From JANQHS01 sp965227315 (GTDB lineage: Bacteria; Bacteroidota; Bacteroidia; Cytophagales; CCMP332): a DNA stretch of 64,000 bases. The notes below the pieces were generated by a model. That model searched no databases. It saw only the letters and a program-made list of their open reading frames with translations, and was not told the origin of the DNA. The position numbers and the translations under genes are program-made. Location of the stretch: NCBI GenBank assembly GCA_965227315.1, contig OZ245737.1, forward strand, positions 434,001-498,000. Direction: 5' to 3'. This document shows positions 17,221-25,620 of the stretch, piece by piece. Each line of letters begins with the position of its first letter. Positions within the stretch are counted from its first letter, which is position 1.

Positions 17221-18090
17221 TTAAAATTCAGAAACAGATTTTGAAAAGATTACCTCTTTGTCTCCTGAGGACAAGGAAATTTCCGGTCTCAAAGAGCCAA
17301 AACGAAAACGCTGGAACTCATACTCGATCTCCAGCCCTGAAGAGGTAAATGCGCCGGAAGAATCCGGTTCGAAGTCGGTTTTCAGACCATTGATACCGTT
17401 TTTGGCAATGATCTTCACAGATCCCTGGATTAGCCGGCCTTCGGTGGAAAAATATACACTCCCCCCTCCTGAGCTGATCTCGGTTTCATAGATCAGATCC
17501 GCAGCCATGCTGACCTTCACATCTCCTGAACCGGCTGTGATCTTTGATCTGCCAAAAAAATGGGTGCTCATCGCTTTGATATCACTTTCGCGACTCAGCA
17601 AATCAAATGCTCCGGAACAATTATTCAATTGGATATCACCACTCTGGTTTTTAAAGGTAAATATGCCGGTTAGATCGGTGGCCTGACATGGTGCTTCAAG
17701 GGCATCAATATTGATCTCAAACGAGTCCGGTAACTGGATGCTCCAGACCGGAATATCTCCTTCCAGGCCTTTAGAACCCGAAATGTACATTTGATTACGA
17801 CCATGTTTGACCAAGGGCAGATTTGCTGTATCTGACCTATACTTCTCCGGAACGTGGATGTTGATAAACTCATCCGGGCTTCTCTCAAATACGAGTTTTG
17901 CTCTAAATTCCCTGATAGCGATCGGGCCATTCATTTGATATGACCCCTCGGAGATCGCGTCCCGGTATTTGTATGGTTTTTTGGTTTTTTCTCTTTCGAC
18001 AACAACATTCTCGTAGTTCCTGGGTGAATCATCACAGGCCGTTAGAAGGAAAAAAAAAGGTATTAGAAAAAATGTATTCCCGCTTTTCAT
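17221..18090 (-). CDS. lipoprotein with DUF2807/DUF4097-like beta repeats
   Basis: 289 residues. The signal peptide MKSGNTFFLIPFFFLLTAC carries the lipobox LTAC, and the mature protein starts with an acidic/polar linker. The C-terminal half shows repeated short strands (SGDIQLNNCSGAFDLLSRES, GSGDVKVSM, SGGGSVYFSTEG), resembling head-GIN/DUF2807 putative adhesins with a beta-helix. It is the first gene of the operon with the TerB-ABC transporter, 45 nt upstream. An inverted repeat sits directly before its start codon. The function is not known; the similarity in style to the protein at 4367-5440 is by eye only. Confidence 0.68.
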   Translation of the reverse strand: MKSGNTFFLIPFFFLLTACDDSPRNYENVVVEREKTKKPYKYRDAISEGSYQMNGPIAIREFRAKLVFERSPDEFINIHVPEKYRSDTANLPLVKHGRNQMYISGSKGLEGDIPVWSIQLPDSFEINIDALEAPCQATDLTGIFTFKNQSGDIQLNNCSGAFDLLSRESDIKAMSTHFFGRSKITAGSGDVKVSMAADLIYETEISSGGGSVYFSTEGRLIQGSVKIIAKNGINGLKTDFEPDSSGAFTSSGLEIEYEFQRFRFGSLRPEISLSSGDKEVIFSKSVSEF

Positions 18091-18106
18091 TGATTATCAA
18101 TAATCA
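18091..18106. promoter_or_regulatory. inverted repeat between divergent genes, possible operator
   Basis: TGATTAT at 18091-18097 and ATAATCA at 18100-18106 are perfect 7-bp arms around CA. The site touches the start codon of the lipoprotein gene (ends 18090) and lies 40 nt before the DedA-like gene, where a regulator could control both directions. No bound factor is known. Confidence 0.4.
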
Positions 18107-18145
18107 CAGATTCCAATATTACTTATTTTCGAGACCTTGAGTAAA

Positions 18146-18730
18146 ATGAAGGTCAGAAGAAAAGAAATCATTAAGCTTTTTGCCTCAAATCTTTTGAAAG
18201 GTTTGATCGGTTTTGCCCTGCTGGCTGTGGTTTTTGTCGCGATCAAAAAATTTCTTCCTGCCGACATGGTGGCCACGCTTGAGCCACTAAAAGAACAAAA
18301 ACTGCTTGTTTACTCCATTTTTCTCCTTTCCGAGATATTCGTTGGCCTAATTCCACCTGAGGTATTTATGATTTGGGGGCTTGGAGATGGTGCATTGGCT
18401 TATATCAAGGTAGTAGCGATTCTGGCAATCCTATCCTATGCCGGGGGTGTGATCGCCTTCTATCTGGGAAGATTAGTGTTCAATTCCGGTCTTATGAAGA
18501 AGATCAAATCCATAAAGGCCTTCAACGACTATATGGTTTACTACAGGAAATACGGAGGAATTCTCATCTTCATTTCTGCGGTTACCCCGCTTCCCTTTGC
18601 CTTGTTCAGTTTTATTTCCGGCACTTTCAATTACACCTTCAAGAAATACATCTCCTTTGCCGCTTTTCGATTCATCCGTTTTGCTTTTTACGGTTACCTT
18701 GTCTGGGAAGGATCCAATCTCAACTTCTAG
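18146..18730 (+). CDS. DedA/VTT-family-like membrane protein
   Basis: 194 residues from the ATG at 18146; a TTG three codons upstream is the alternative. There are about five hydrophobic segments (LLKGLIGFALLAVVFVAI, VYSIFLLSEIFVGLIPPEVF, VVAILAILSYAGGVIAFYLG, GGILIFISAVTPLPFALFSF and a C-terminal one). The segments GLIPPEVFMIWGLG and AVTPLPFALFSFISGTF match the two re-entrant signature regions of the VTT/DedA (SNARE-associated) fold, in which members flip lipids such as undecaprenyl phosphate or phosphatidylethanolamine. Which lipid is not evident. It converges with the XRE gene, sharing 11 nt. Confidence 0.72.
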   Translation: MKVRRKEIIKLFASNLLKGLIGFALLAVVFVAIKKFLPADMVATLEPLKEQKLLVYSIFLLSEIFVGLIPPEVFMIWGLGDGALAYIKVVAILAILSYAGGVIAFYLGRLVFNSGLMKKIKSIKAFNDYMVYYRKYGGILIFISAVTPLPFALFSFISGTFNYTFKKYISFAAFRFIRFAFYGYLVWEGSNLNF

Positions 18731-19040
18731 GTTTCACTATTGAGAAGGTTCCATCTGAATAGACCCTGATCAATTCCACCACCTCATTCTGAATACCGCC
18801 TCTATCCGATGAATTATCTTCTTCACCCGGTCCGGCGTCCACACCCTTGATCAGCCAATTCATATCTATCGAAGGATAGGATCTCGAGAAGCTTTTCACG
18901 ACTTCGATGCCCGGGTTATTCCTTCCGTTGATCATATGCGAAACCGAGGCGTTTGACACGCCCAGGATCTCAGCCATTTTTCCCTGACTAAGACCGTCCG
19001 CCTTCATGATCTCATACATCCTAGCGAAAACCGAATTCAT
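18720..19040 (-). CDS. XRE-family helix-turn-helix regulator
   Basis: 106 residues. The N-terminal helix-turn-helix is clear: ARMYEIMKADGLSQGKMAEILGVSNASVSHMINGRNNPG (about residues 6-44), with the recognition helix NASVSHMINGR. The phrase SRSYPSIDMNWLIKGVDAG after the domain is typical of Bacteroidota XRE regulators. The C-terminal 45 residues are acidic then basic and hold no known ligand domain. It probably regulates itself or a neighbour. The 3' end overlaps the DedA-like gene. Confidence 0.88.
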   Translation of the reverse strand: MNSVFARMYEIMKADGLSQGKMAEILGVSNASVSHMINGRNNPGIEVVKSFSRSYPSIDMNWLIKGVDAGPGEEDNSSDRGGIQNEVVELIRVYSDGTFSIVKPRS

Positions 19041-19098
19041 TAACTCAATCGTTCATTTAAGATAACATATATTATTGAAATACAGATACTTAAGTTTT

Positions 19099-19114
19099 AC
19101 ATTTTTACAAATGT
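19099..19114. repeat. short AT-rich inverted repeat upstream of the XRE gene
   Basis: ACATTT (19099-19104) and AAATGT (19109-19114) are perfect arms around TTAC, 59 nt upstream of the XRE start. It could be that regulator's own operator, but arms this short and AT-rich occur by chance. The rest of the 164-nt gap is AT-rich without clear signals. Confidence 0.3.
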
Positions 19115-19204
19115 TAAAAACATCAATATTTCTGCAATAAACTCCTGTTACGTAGAGAAATAGTTCCTCCATTCCCAAAAATAGGCGTTTTTGATTTTAC
19201 AATA

Positions 19205-20797
19205 CTAAAATCCGGCGGGATTCAGAAACACGGCCAGAGAGAGTAGAATAAAGCCGGTAATCAGCAAAAGAATTTGCAGAGGAAGAATGAATCGGAACCA
19301 TTTGGGGTATGGGATCTTGGCAAGCCCGATCGCCCCTATCAGGACTCCCGAAGTGGGTGTGATCATATTGGTAAATCCATCTCCGAACTGATAAGCCAGA
19401 ACAACCGCCTGACGTGACAGGCCGATCAGGTCAGCCAGGGGTGCCATGATCGGCATGGTCAATGCGGCTTGCCCGGAACCGGATGGGATGAATACATTCA
19501 GAAAGGATTGGAAAATGAACATTGAGTTCAGGGCAAGGGTATTCGATGAGCTATCCAGAAGCGATGCTATTCCCATCAGGATACTGTCGATCACCTTTCC
19601 GTTCTCAAGTATCTCCACAATACCTCCTGCAAAGCCAATGACCAGCGCTGCCGGGGCGATATCGGCCACCCCCTTAAAGAACATTTCAACAAAGTCATCC
19701 CCTTTTACGCCCCAGGCAAGACCAATGAGAATACCAAACCCAAAGAAAAGCGCTGAGATCTCCCTGATATACCAACCATAGGCCATAACACCGGTTATCA
19801 GCAATATTACAACCCATGCCAGCAATACAAGGGAGAAATACCTGAAGGATGAACGGCCAATAAAATAGACCCATAGAGGGAAAAACAGCGTTGAAAGCAA
19901 AAAAAACGGGAAATCGAAGCTACTCTGACCAATTTGAAAGCTGGTCGTCCCAAGCTGAATAGCCAGAACAGCAAATAGCAGGGTCACGATCACTGTAAGG
20001 ATCAGCACCCTTTTGTTCCAACCAAGGAGAAGACCTTCACTAAGTTGCCCTTTTTCGTTGTTTGGCGATTCATCGTGGCGACTTTCGGTTTGGCTTCCTT
20101 GCCCTTTTACTTTTCTTGCATACCAAAGCACATAGCCAATGCCTACTGCATTAATGGCCAGAAAGCAGATAACGCGATAACCTATGCCGGAAAAGGGTTG
20201 CAACTGGGCTATCCCCTGTGCTATTCCTATGGTAAATGGATTCAAAAGGGCTCCCGCGAAGCCGAGGGCTGCTCCTATGAAGCACATGGAAACCCCCACA
20301 TACCGGTCAAATCCCATTTTCTCAGCAAATGGCACAAAGACCAACACAAAGGGTATTGTCTCCTCGCTCATGCCATAGATGGCTCCAAAGGTGGAAAAGA
20401 CCAGCATAACCAACACAACAACAAAATACTCCACCTGGACCAGGCGAAACAGGGCCAGTTGATCCCAGGCTTTTATTCTGTTGATCAGGTCGGAAATACC
20501 CAATTCAATGGACTTGGACTCCTGAAGAACATAAAACACGCCTCCAACGATAAACACAAGAGCTATGATATGGGCCTGACGAATAAACCCATCGTAGAAT
20601 GCACTGAACACCTCCCATGTCTGGGGCGCAGGATCTACGGAATAATAGGATTGAGGAACCAGAACCTCTCTGGTCGATCCTCCGACATCGATGATCTCGC
20701 GTTCATATTCACCTGCTCCAATAAGCCAGGTACACAATCCGGCCAGGACAATGATTCCAAACAATAAAATGAAGGTATTGGGAACTCTCATAGACAT
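19205..20797 (-). CDS. YfcC-family membrane transporter
   Basis: 530 residues with about 12-13 membrane helices. The opening MRVPNTFILLFGIIVLAGLCTWLI, the loop VPQSYYSVDPAPQTWEVFSAF and the repeated inverted-topology motifs (FGAIYGMSEETIPF, NPFTIGIAQGIAQLQPFSGI in the first half; FLNVFIPSGSGQAALTMPIM and GDGFTNMITPTSGVLIGAIG in the second) are those of YfcC/ArcD-like carriers in the ion-transporter superfamily. Substrate is uncertain: dicarboxylate, arginine/ornithine or short peptides have been suggested for relatives. It is the last gene of the ispG-containing operon, 11 nt after the TerB-like gene. Confidence 0.85.
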   Translation of the reverse strand: MSMRVPNTFILLFGIIVLAGLCTWLIGAGEYEREIIDVGGSTREVLVPQSYYSVDPAPQTWEVFSAFYDGFIRQAHIIALVFIVGGVFYVLQESKSIELGISDLINRIKAWDQLALFRLVQVEYFVVVLVMLVFSTFGAIYGMSEETIPFVLVFVPFAEKMGFDRYVGVSMCFIGAALGFAGALLNPFTIGIAQGIAQLQPFSGIGYRVICFLAINAVGIGYVLWYARKVKGQGSQTESRHDESPNNEKGQLSEGLLLGWNKRVLILTVIVTLLFAVLAIQLGTTSFQIGQSSFDFPFFLLSTLFFPLWVYFIGRSSFRYFSLVLLAWVVILLITGVMAYGWYIREISALFFGFGILIGLAWGVKGDDFVEMFFKGVADIAPAALVIGFAGGIVEILENGKVIDSILMGIASLLDSSSNTLALNSMFIFQSFLNVFIPSGSGQAALTMPIMAPLADLIGLSRQAVVLAYQFGDGFTNMITPTSGVLIGAIGLAKIPYPKWFRFILPLQILLLITGFILLSLAVFLNPAGF

Positions 20798-20808
20798 TCC
20801 CTCTCCGG

Positions 20809-21273
20809 CTAATCCTCAGGCCTCCTGATCATTCGGAGGCTCACGTAGCGATTTTCTTCGGCTGAAATACTGAAATACCCGAGAACCCCTCCGGAAGCTT
20901 CTGCTACGCTCTTGGCAAAATCACAGATGCTCGCGTAAAACTGCTGAGCAAACTTCTTATCGAGTTTGGGAAGAATAAAATTGATCCTTCTGAGTTTTTC
21001 TTCGATGAGCGGATTCCTTTCGGCGGCAGTTTCAGGCAATTCCATGACCGCATCCAGGAAAGTCTTCTCAAAAATGTTAAAAACCTCCTTGTAGTACTCC
21101 CTGAGAACTCTTCTGGACCTATATGTCTTCAATTCGGCCAGGGACATGGCCTTTTCTACTTCCTGCTTATCGATGTTGTTATCCGCACCAGCAACCAATA
21201 CGGTTACGAGAGCCGGAGCCTGGTACATCAATTCCTTTTCTGAGTCGCTTAAGTGTTCGAATTCTCTGATCAT
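20809..21273 (-). CDS. TerB-fold-like cytoplasmic protein
   Basis: 154 residues without signal or membrane segment. An all-helical region (ALVTVLVAGADNNIDKQEVEKAMSLAEL, about 21-48) has the 'a.aDg.id..E' spacing seen in TerB folds, repeated less clearly near the C-terminus (FYASICDFAKSVAEASGGVL). The helix-rich N-terminus of the transporter at 14119-17175 has the same style. It lies between the TPR gene (30 nt gap) and the YfcC gene (11 nt gap). A role is not known; the fold assignment is by eye. Confidence 0.6.
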   Translation of the reverse strand: MIREFEHLSDSEKELMYQAPALVTVLVAGADNNIDKQEVEKAMSLAELKTYRSRRVLREYYKEVFNIFEKTFLDAVMELPETAAERNPLIEEKLRRINFILPKLDKKFAQQFYASICDFAKSVAEASGGVLGYFSISAEENRYVSLRMIRRPED

Positions 21274-21303
21274 TGACTATAAAATTGAGATCCCTTATGG
21301 GTG

Positions 21304-22260
21304 TTATTTCTTAACGCAATTATAAAGAAAGTATAGGGATGAATCAGACGAAAATCCCTTTGAAAATGCCATGTTGATATCTTCACAGGCTCCCAGGGAA
21401 TCTCCAAAATAGACCTTGGCCGGAGCCCGTAACATGTAGGCTTCCCCACTTTCTGAATTCAGATGAATGACTTCATTCAGATCAATGAGCGCATGGAGTG
21501 TATCCTCCTTGTGATAATTGATCTTGGCCCTTAACAAATGTTGCTCCCCGTACTCATCCTGCTTTGAAAGGATCGCCTGATCAATAAATAAACCCGAGCT
21601 ATCCATATCCCCATCCTCATAATACATTTTGGCGAGCGCAAAATTTGTGAAAGGATCGTTAGGGGCCAATTCTCGTGCTTTATAAAAATTTGACCTTGCA
21701 GAAAGGCGATCCTCCCGCGACAGATCATAGTGCGCCCCAAAGTAATAGAGGTCAGCCCCCTGATACCCTGCGGACTCCAGGGTCCCAATATTCTTTTTGG
21801 CTTCTTCCCATCGATCAAGCTCCGAATTCGCTCGTAAAAGACCGATCTGTGACTTGCTGGAGTTGTTATCCAGCTCGGAAGTAATGGTGTAGTATTTCAA
21901 AACCGAATCCCAGGATCTCTGCCTTTGATAGGCTTCGGCGAGGAAATAGATCACTTCGGGGTTTTGACTGTCGAGTCCTTTGGCCTTATAAAAATTCATT
22001 AATGCCATCGAATCATTCTCAAGAGACTGATGACAAACACCCCTCATCAAATAGGCATTGGTTTGGGTTGGATCAAGAATGATCACGGAGTCCAATCTCG
22101 ACAGCGCCTTATCATAAAACTCCTGCTCCATAAGCACGACGGCCTCAAAAAAGATCTTCTCCTTCCTTCCCTGGGGTCTGGCGACCATGCCAAGAATAAG
22201 AAACAGGATTCCCCATGAGATCAGTAACCGGTTTAGCCACTTAGGGCTTCTACCATTCAT
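21304..22260 (-). CDS. membrane-anchored TPR protein
   Basis: 318 residues from the ATG at 22260. This start gives a short basic N-terminus and one membrane helix (LLISWGILFLILGMV), then TPR units to the end: FDKALSRLDSVIILDPTQTN-like, NDSMALMNFYKAKGLDSQNP and DTLHALIDLNEVIHLNSESG. The frame stays open upstream, but there it reads the low-complexity Lys and acidic stretch of the lipoprotein gene in another frame and is not credible. The start overlaps the lipoprotein stop by 11 nt. It probably scaffolds a periplasmic or envelope assembly; the partner is unknown. Confidence 0.77.
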   Translation of the reverse strand: MNGRSPKWLNRLLISWGILFLILGMVARPQGRKEKIFFEAVVLMEQEFYDKALSRLDSVIILDPTQTNAYLMRGVCHQSLENDSMALMNFYKAKGLDSQNPEVIYFLAEAYQRQRSWDSVLKYYTITSELDNNSSKSQIGLLRANSELDRWEEAKKNIGTLESAGYQGADLYYFGAHYDLSREDRLSARSNFYKARELAPNDPFTNFALAKMYYEDGDMDSSGLFIDQAILSKQDEYGEQHLLRAKINYHKEDTLHALIDLNEVIHLNSESGEAYMLRAPAKVYFGDSLGACEDINMAFSKGFSSDSSLYFLYNCVKK

Positions 22261-22795
22261 CATCTGCATCGAGGTAAAAATCATCATCGGAAAACTCATC
22301 TTCATCCTCGTCTTCCTCTGCCTTTGGCTTTTTCTTTTTCTTCTTTTTAACGCCCTCCGGATTCTCTTCCATCCATTTGGCATCCAATTCCCACCTAGCC
22401 TGTGCTTCTCTCAGCCTTTCTCCAAACTTTCTGTTGTAGACCATCATATCCCGGTTATACCCTGGCTGGGGCAGGCTACCGGTCGTATCCAACATTGTGG
22501 AATCGATCAATGGGAAAACCGTCTCCATGGACACAAAGTCAAGCAGCTTCATTTTCTTCTTTTTACTGACTTCGACCACGATACCATATTTATTCTTCTC
22601 CATAAAGCTCCGGAGTTCATCTTTGATCTCCGGAAAGCTGTCACCCTCAAAGTTTGAGAAAAATTCCTGTTGATCTTCTTCTCCCAGAATGAAAGCACTA
22701 TGATAAGCAGGGCATACCATCTTTGGCTTGCAGGAGTAAAAGCAAGAAACCAGAAAGGCAGCAAGTAAAAAATATGAGGACAGGTGCTTCGTCAA
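22250..22795 (-). CDS. lipoprotein with Lys-run and acidic C-terminal tail
   Basis: 181 residues starting with TTG at 22795 (no ATG available). The signal peptide ends in FYSC, a lipobox-like site (CFYSC), so it is a likely lipoprotein. The middle contains MVYNRKFGERLREAQARWEL, an amphipathic helix. The C-terminus has seven consecutive Lys, then an alternating Asp/Glu tract ending DDEW. This resembles low-complexity tails in gliding-related lipoproteins, but I do not recognise a family. It overlaps the TPR gene by 11 nt, suggesting translational coupling and perhaps a shared complex. Confidence 0.68.
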   Translation of the reverse strand: MTKHLSSYFLLAAFLVSCFYSCKPKMVCPAYHSAFILGEEDQQEFFSNFEGDSFPEIKDELRSFMEKNKYGIVVEVSKKKKMKLLDFVSMETVFPLIDSTMLDTTGSLPQPGYNRDMMVYNRKFGERLREAQARWELDAKWMEENPEGVKKKKKKKPKAEEDEDEDEFSDDDFYLDADDEW

Positions 22796-22834
22796 ATCAC
22801 TAAAAAGGCCGATCAGATCAAAGATAGAACGATT

Positions 22835-23488
22835 TTAGCCAGGATTGGCGTAAACCTCATCCATAATGGAGAGGAATTCGCTAAAAATCATGGCGCTGGC
22901 GCCCCATAGTTGATGGCCCTGTAAGGGAAAGTAGGGGGTTTTTATCCTGAAACCACGGTTCGTTTGAACCACTCCTTCCATCCTGTTCTTGCCGAATAAG
23001 TAATCCTCAATATTGATCTCAATTACATCGGCCACCTCAGTTCCATCGGGCCTGTATTCAAGGACAGAGGCAGAAGTATAGGCTACATAAGGTCTCACCT
23101 TATTGTTGCTGACCGCGATAAAAAGGTCGCTCAAATTTCCAAGGAATCTGGCCGAGCCTGCATCGATTCCGATCTCTTCAATGGTCTCCCTGATCGCAGT
23201 CTCCTTCAAATTCTTATCCTGAGCTTCGATCCTCCCTCCGGGAAAGGCAATTTGCCCTCCGTGCACTCCCCCATTATCCGCCCGAACGATCGCCGGAATA
23301 TGAAGTTTCTCGTTCTTCAAAAACATAAGAAGTAAAACGGAGCTTACCCTCGGAGGATCTTTAAACCTGAACTTCTTCTCCAGATCGGGCCTATGTAAAG
23401 GAGCCATTTGTTCCTGGGACTCCAATCCCGGAAGGGCAGTCTGTAGTCTTGCCTCGACTTGATCAAGTACCTTATCTAGCTTCAACAA
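22835..23488 (-). CDS. Nudix hydrolase, CoA pyrophosphatase type
   Basis: 217 residues. The region GGQIAFPGGRIEAQDKNL joins the CoA-specific loop HGGQIAFPGG to a Nudix box ending RETIEEIGI. The first box glutamate (eight residues before the Arg) is Lys here with an Asp just before it, while the catalytic EE pair is intact. Relatives cleave CoA to 3'-phosphoadenosine phosphate and phosphopantetheine. The second half is the usual beta domain (RVRPYVAYTSASVLEYRPDG-like). The start is a TTG at 23488 (or the next codon), 8 nt after the 57-aa gene. Probably cotranscribed with ispG. Confidence 0.86.
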   Translation of the reverse strand: MLKLDKVLDQVEARLQTALPGLESQEQMAPLHRPDLEKKFRFKDPPRVSSVLLLMFLKNEKLHIPAIVRADNGGVHGGQIAFPGGRIEAQDKNLKETAIRETIEEIGIDAGSARFLGNLSDLFIAVSNNKVRPYVAYTSASVLEYRPDGTEVADVIEINIEDYLFGKNRMEGVVQTNRGFRIKTPYFPLQGHQLWGASAMIFSEFLSIMDEVYANPG

Positions 23489-23496
23489 GGGCGAAA

Positions 23497-23670
23497 CTAC
23501 AGGAATTTCTTCAGCAGGAAGAAGGTTATGGCCGCCAGGAAGACAAGAATGGATATCTTATTGATCCCGTGCATCATGCGAATATTAAAATTCGTGGGTC
23601 TGCTTGGATCCTTGGACCTGAAGAAATACCCAAACACAGGTCCCAGCTTAAAAAACTCTTTATAATTCAT
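23497..23670 (-). CDS. 57-residue membrane protein (DUF6728-like)
   Basis: A short gene read directly from the minus strand: ATG at 23670, TAG at 23497-23499. The N-terminus MNYKEFFKLGPVFGYFF is followed by a basic/polar loop (RSKDPSRPTNFNIRMMHG) and one membrane helix (SILVFLAAITFFLLKKFL). The pattern matches a small protein conserved next to ispG-type genes in flavobacteria that I recall as DUF6728; this is from memory. Its ATG overlaps the end of ispG by 11 nt and its stop lies 8 nt before the Nudix gene, which supports translation. Function unknown, probably inner-membrane. Confidence 0.82.
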   Translation of the reverse strand: MNYKEFFKLGPVFGYFFRSKDPSRPTNFNIRMMHGINKISILVFLAAITFFLLKKFL

Positions 23671-25618
23671 TTTCCTTTACCAATTCAGGTTCTACCCAGA
23701 CTCCGTCTTCACGGATCAGGCCTATAAGTTCATCAACAGCATTTTCGGAAGAAACAGCCCTTTTCACCACCTCCTGTCCCCGATAAAGCGTGATTTTTCC
23801 CTTTCCCGATCCCACATAACCATAATCAGCATCAGCCATTTCCCCAGGCCCGTTCACAATGCAACCCATGATGGCGATCTTCACACCCTTCAAGTGGTCC
23901 GTCCTTTCACGGACCAGAGCAGTGGTCTCCTGCAGGTCAAACAAGGTTCTTCCACATGAGGGACAGCTGATATATTCGGTTTTGGAGATCCTTGTCCTGG
24001 TAGCCTGAAGTATGGAAAAGCTGGTATTGTTGATCTGCTCCCTGCTTATATTCTCTGGACCATGGATCCAAAGGCCGTCACCAAAACCATCGATAAAAGG
24101 TCCGCCTCCGGCAATGCTCACATCGATGAGCCAGGGGTCATCTTCTGTTTGCTTTGATCCTGTTCTGATGATCACGGGATTCCCGATCTCCTTTTTCATC
24201 AAATTCACAAAGAACGACCGGGCATGACGATATCCCTCATCTTCCTGCAGATCTAGGATCAGTATCCCATTTTGCGAGATATTACCCGAAAGGACTTCAT
24301 CCAGATCCGACATTCTCACCATAAGGAAGTAGGGATGCTCCTGAGGGGCTCCATCTCTATCGACAAAGCTGATCAGAGGATAGCTGATCTCCTGTGCTTT
24401 TTGTGGCAATCCCATCCATGTATCCTCATTATAAATTACTCTCAGGTTTCCCGGCATATCAAAGTCAATTTCATGATCGCCCAGATAGATCAGGTCCGCT
24501 CCAAACTCATTGGTCTTCCATTTATCCAGTCCGGGATAATAAAAATGACCTATTGTTTTCAGTTCTTCTACTTGAAGATCCCCTTTTTCGGAAAAATCAG
24601 CGATCACCACAGGCACATGGTGCTCTCCTCCGATATTTTCGACGCCGTTGCTGGCTCTTTTCTTGTATTCCAGGGAGGAGTAAAACGCCGGATCAAAGTC
24701 TTGGGTCTCTTTTTGAGTTCCTTCATATTTGTCAACCAGGGCTTGAGCAACCGGAACTTCATATTCGGGAGCCTCAGTAAGAGACACCCTGACCGTATCC
24801 CCTATTCCGTCCTCGAGCAACATCCCAATTCCAATAGCGGATTTGATCCTCCCATCCTCACCTTCACCCGCTTCGGTAACGCCCAAGTGCAAAGGGTAAT
24901 TCTTGAGCCCCTCCTGCTCCAATCGATCCACAAGCAGCCTATAAGCGTGTACCATGACCTGAGGATTGCTGGCTTTCATGGATAGCACTATTTCATAGTA
25001 GCCGTTGTCCTCACAAATACGAATGAATTCAAGCGCTGATTCCACCATTCCCAGAGGCGTATCCCCATATCGGCTCATGATCCTGTCGCTCAGGGAGCCA
25101 TGATTGGTTCCTATCCTCATGGAGGTATTATGCTCCTTGCAGATCCTGATCAGGGGTTCAAATTTTTCCCTGATCCTTTTGAGCTCGGCCTCATAGGACT
25201 CATCGGTATATTCGATGGTCTCAAATTTCTTTTTGTCGGCATAATTGCCAGGATTCACCCTGACCTTCTCCACATAGGTCGCTGCCAGCTCTGCCGCATT
25301 TGGTGTGAAATGAATATCCGCGATAAGTGGAGTATTGTAGCCTTTTGCTCTAAGTTCCTTCCTGATCACCTCCAGGTTTGCTGCGTCCTTTATGCTTGGA
25401 GCGGTAAGACGAACATAATCAGCGCCTGCATCGATGATCCTTATAGACTCTTCAACTGAAGCCTCAGTATCCATGGTATCGGCCGTGGTCATGGATTGAA
25501 CCCGGATCGGATGCTCAGCCCCCAGAGGGATTCCTCCAATATTGACTTCGACGGCCTTTCTTCTAACGTATTTGATCAGTGATTCGGGTGACACCCTATT
25601 ATCATTAGCAGACCACAA
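23660..25618 (-). CDS. ispG: (E)-4-hydroxy-3-methylbut-2-enyl-diphosphate synthase, long form
   Basis: 652 residues, the long IspG of Bacteroidota, Chlamydiae and plants with a large insertion between the TIM barrel and the [4Fe-4S] domain. It makes HMBPP from MEcPP in the non-mevalonate isoprenoid pathway. The barrel shows PIRVQSMTTADTMDTEASVE and PLIADIHFTPNAAELAA. The iron-sulfur domain has CPSCGRTLFDL and IMGCIVNGPGEMADADYG. Alternating GVTEAGEGEDG and EGTQKETQ segments border the insertion. The start is unclear: TTG at 25618 directly after the upstream stop, or GTG at 25594; no in-frame ATG exists. Confidence 0.94.
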   Translation of the reverse strand: MWSANDNRVSPESLIKYVRRKAVEVNIGGIPLGAEHPIRVQSMTTADTMDTEASVEESIRIIDAGADYVRLTAPSIKDAANLEVIRKELRAKGYNTPLIADIHFTPNAAELAATYVEKVRVNPGNYADKKKFETIEYTDESYEAELKRIREKFEPLIRICKEHNTSMRIGTNHGSLSDRIMSRYGDTPLGMVESALEFIRICEDNGYYEIVLSMKASNPQVMVHAYRLLVDRLEQEGLKNYPLHLGVTEAGEGEDGRIKSAIGIGMLLEDGIGDTVRVSLTEAPEYEVPVAQALVDKYEGTQKETQDFDPAFYSSLEYKKRASNGVENIGGEHHVPVVIADFSEKGDLQVEELKTIGHFYYPGLDKWKTNEFGADLIYLGDHEIDFDMPGNLRVIYNEDTWMGLPQKAQEISYPLISFVDRDGAPQEHPYFLMVRMSDLDEVLSGNISQNGILILDLQEDEGYRHARSFFVNLMKKEIGNPVIIRTGSKQTEDDPWLIDVSIAGGGPFIDGFGDGLWIHGPENISREQINNTSFSILQATRTRISKTEYISCPSCGRTLFDLQETTALVRERTDHLKGVKIAIMGCIVNGPGEMADADYGYVGSGKGKITLYRGQEVVKRAVSSENAVDELIGLIREDGVWVEPELVKENEL

Positions 25619-25620
25619 AA

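Noticed and set aside
20045..20767. 240-residue plus-strand frame opposite the YfcC gene
   Set aside because: No domain, signal or start context; it is antisense to a clear membrane transporter.
22261..22383. Upstream extension of the TPR gene
   Set aside because: The added residues are Arg/Lys/Met-rich and come from the lipoprotein's Lys and acidic tract in another frame; the ATG at 22260 gives a normal membrane anchor.
24272..24985. 237-residue plus-strand frame opposite ispG
   Set aside because: Antisense shadow of a conserved gene with no recognisable motif.
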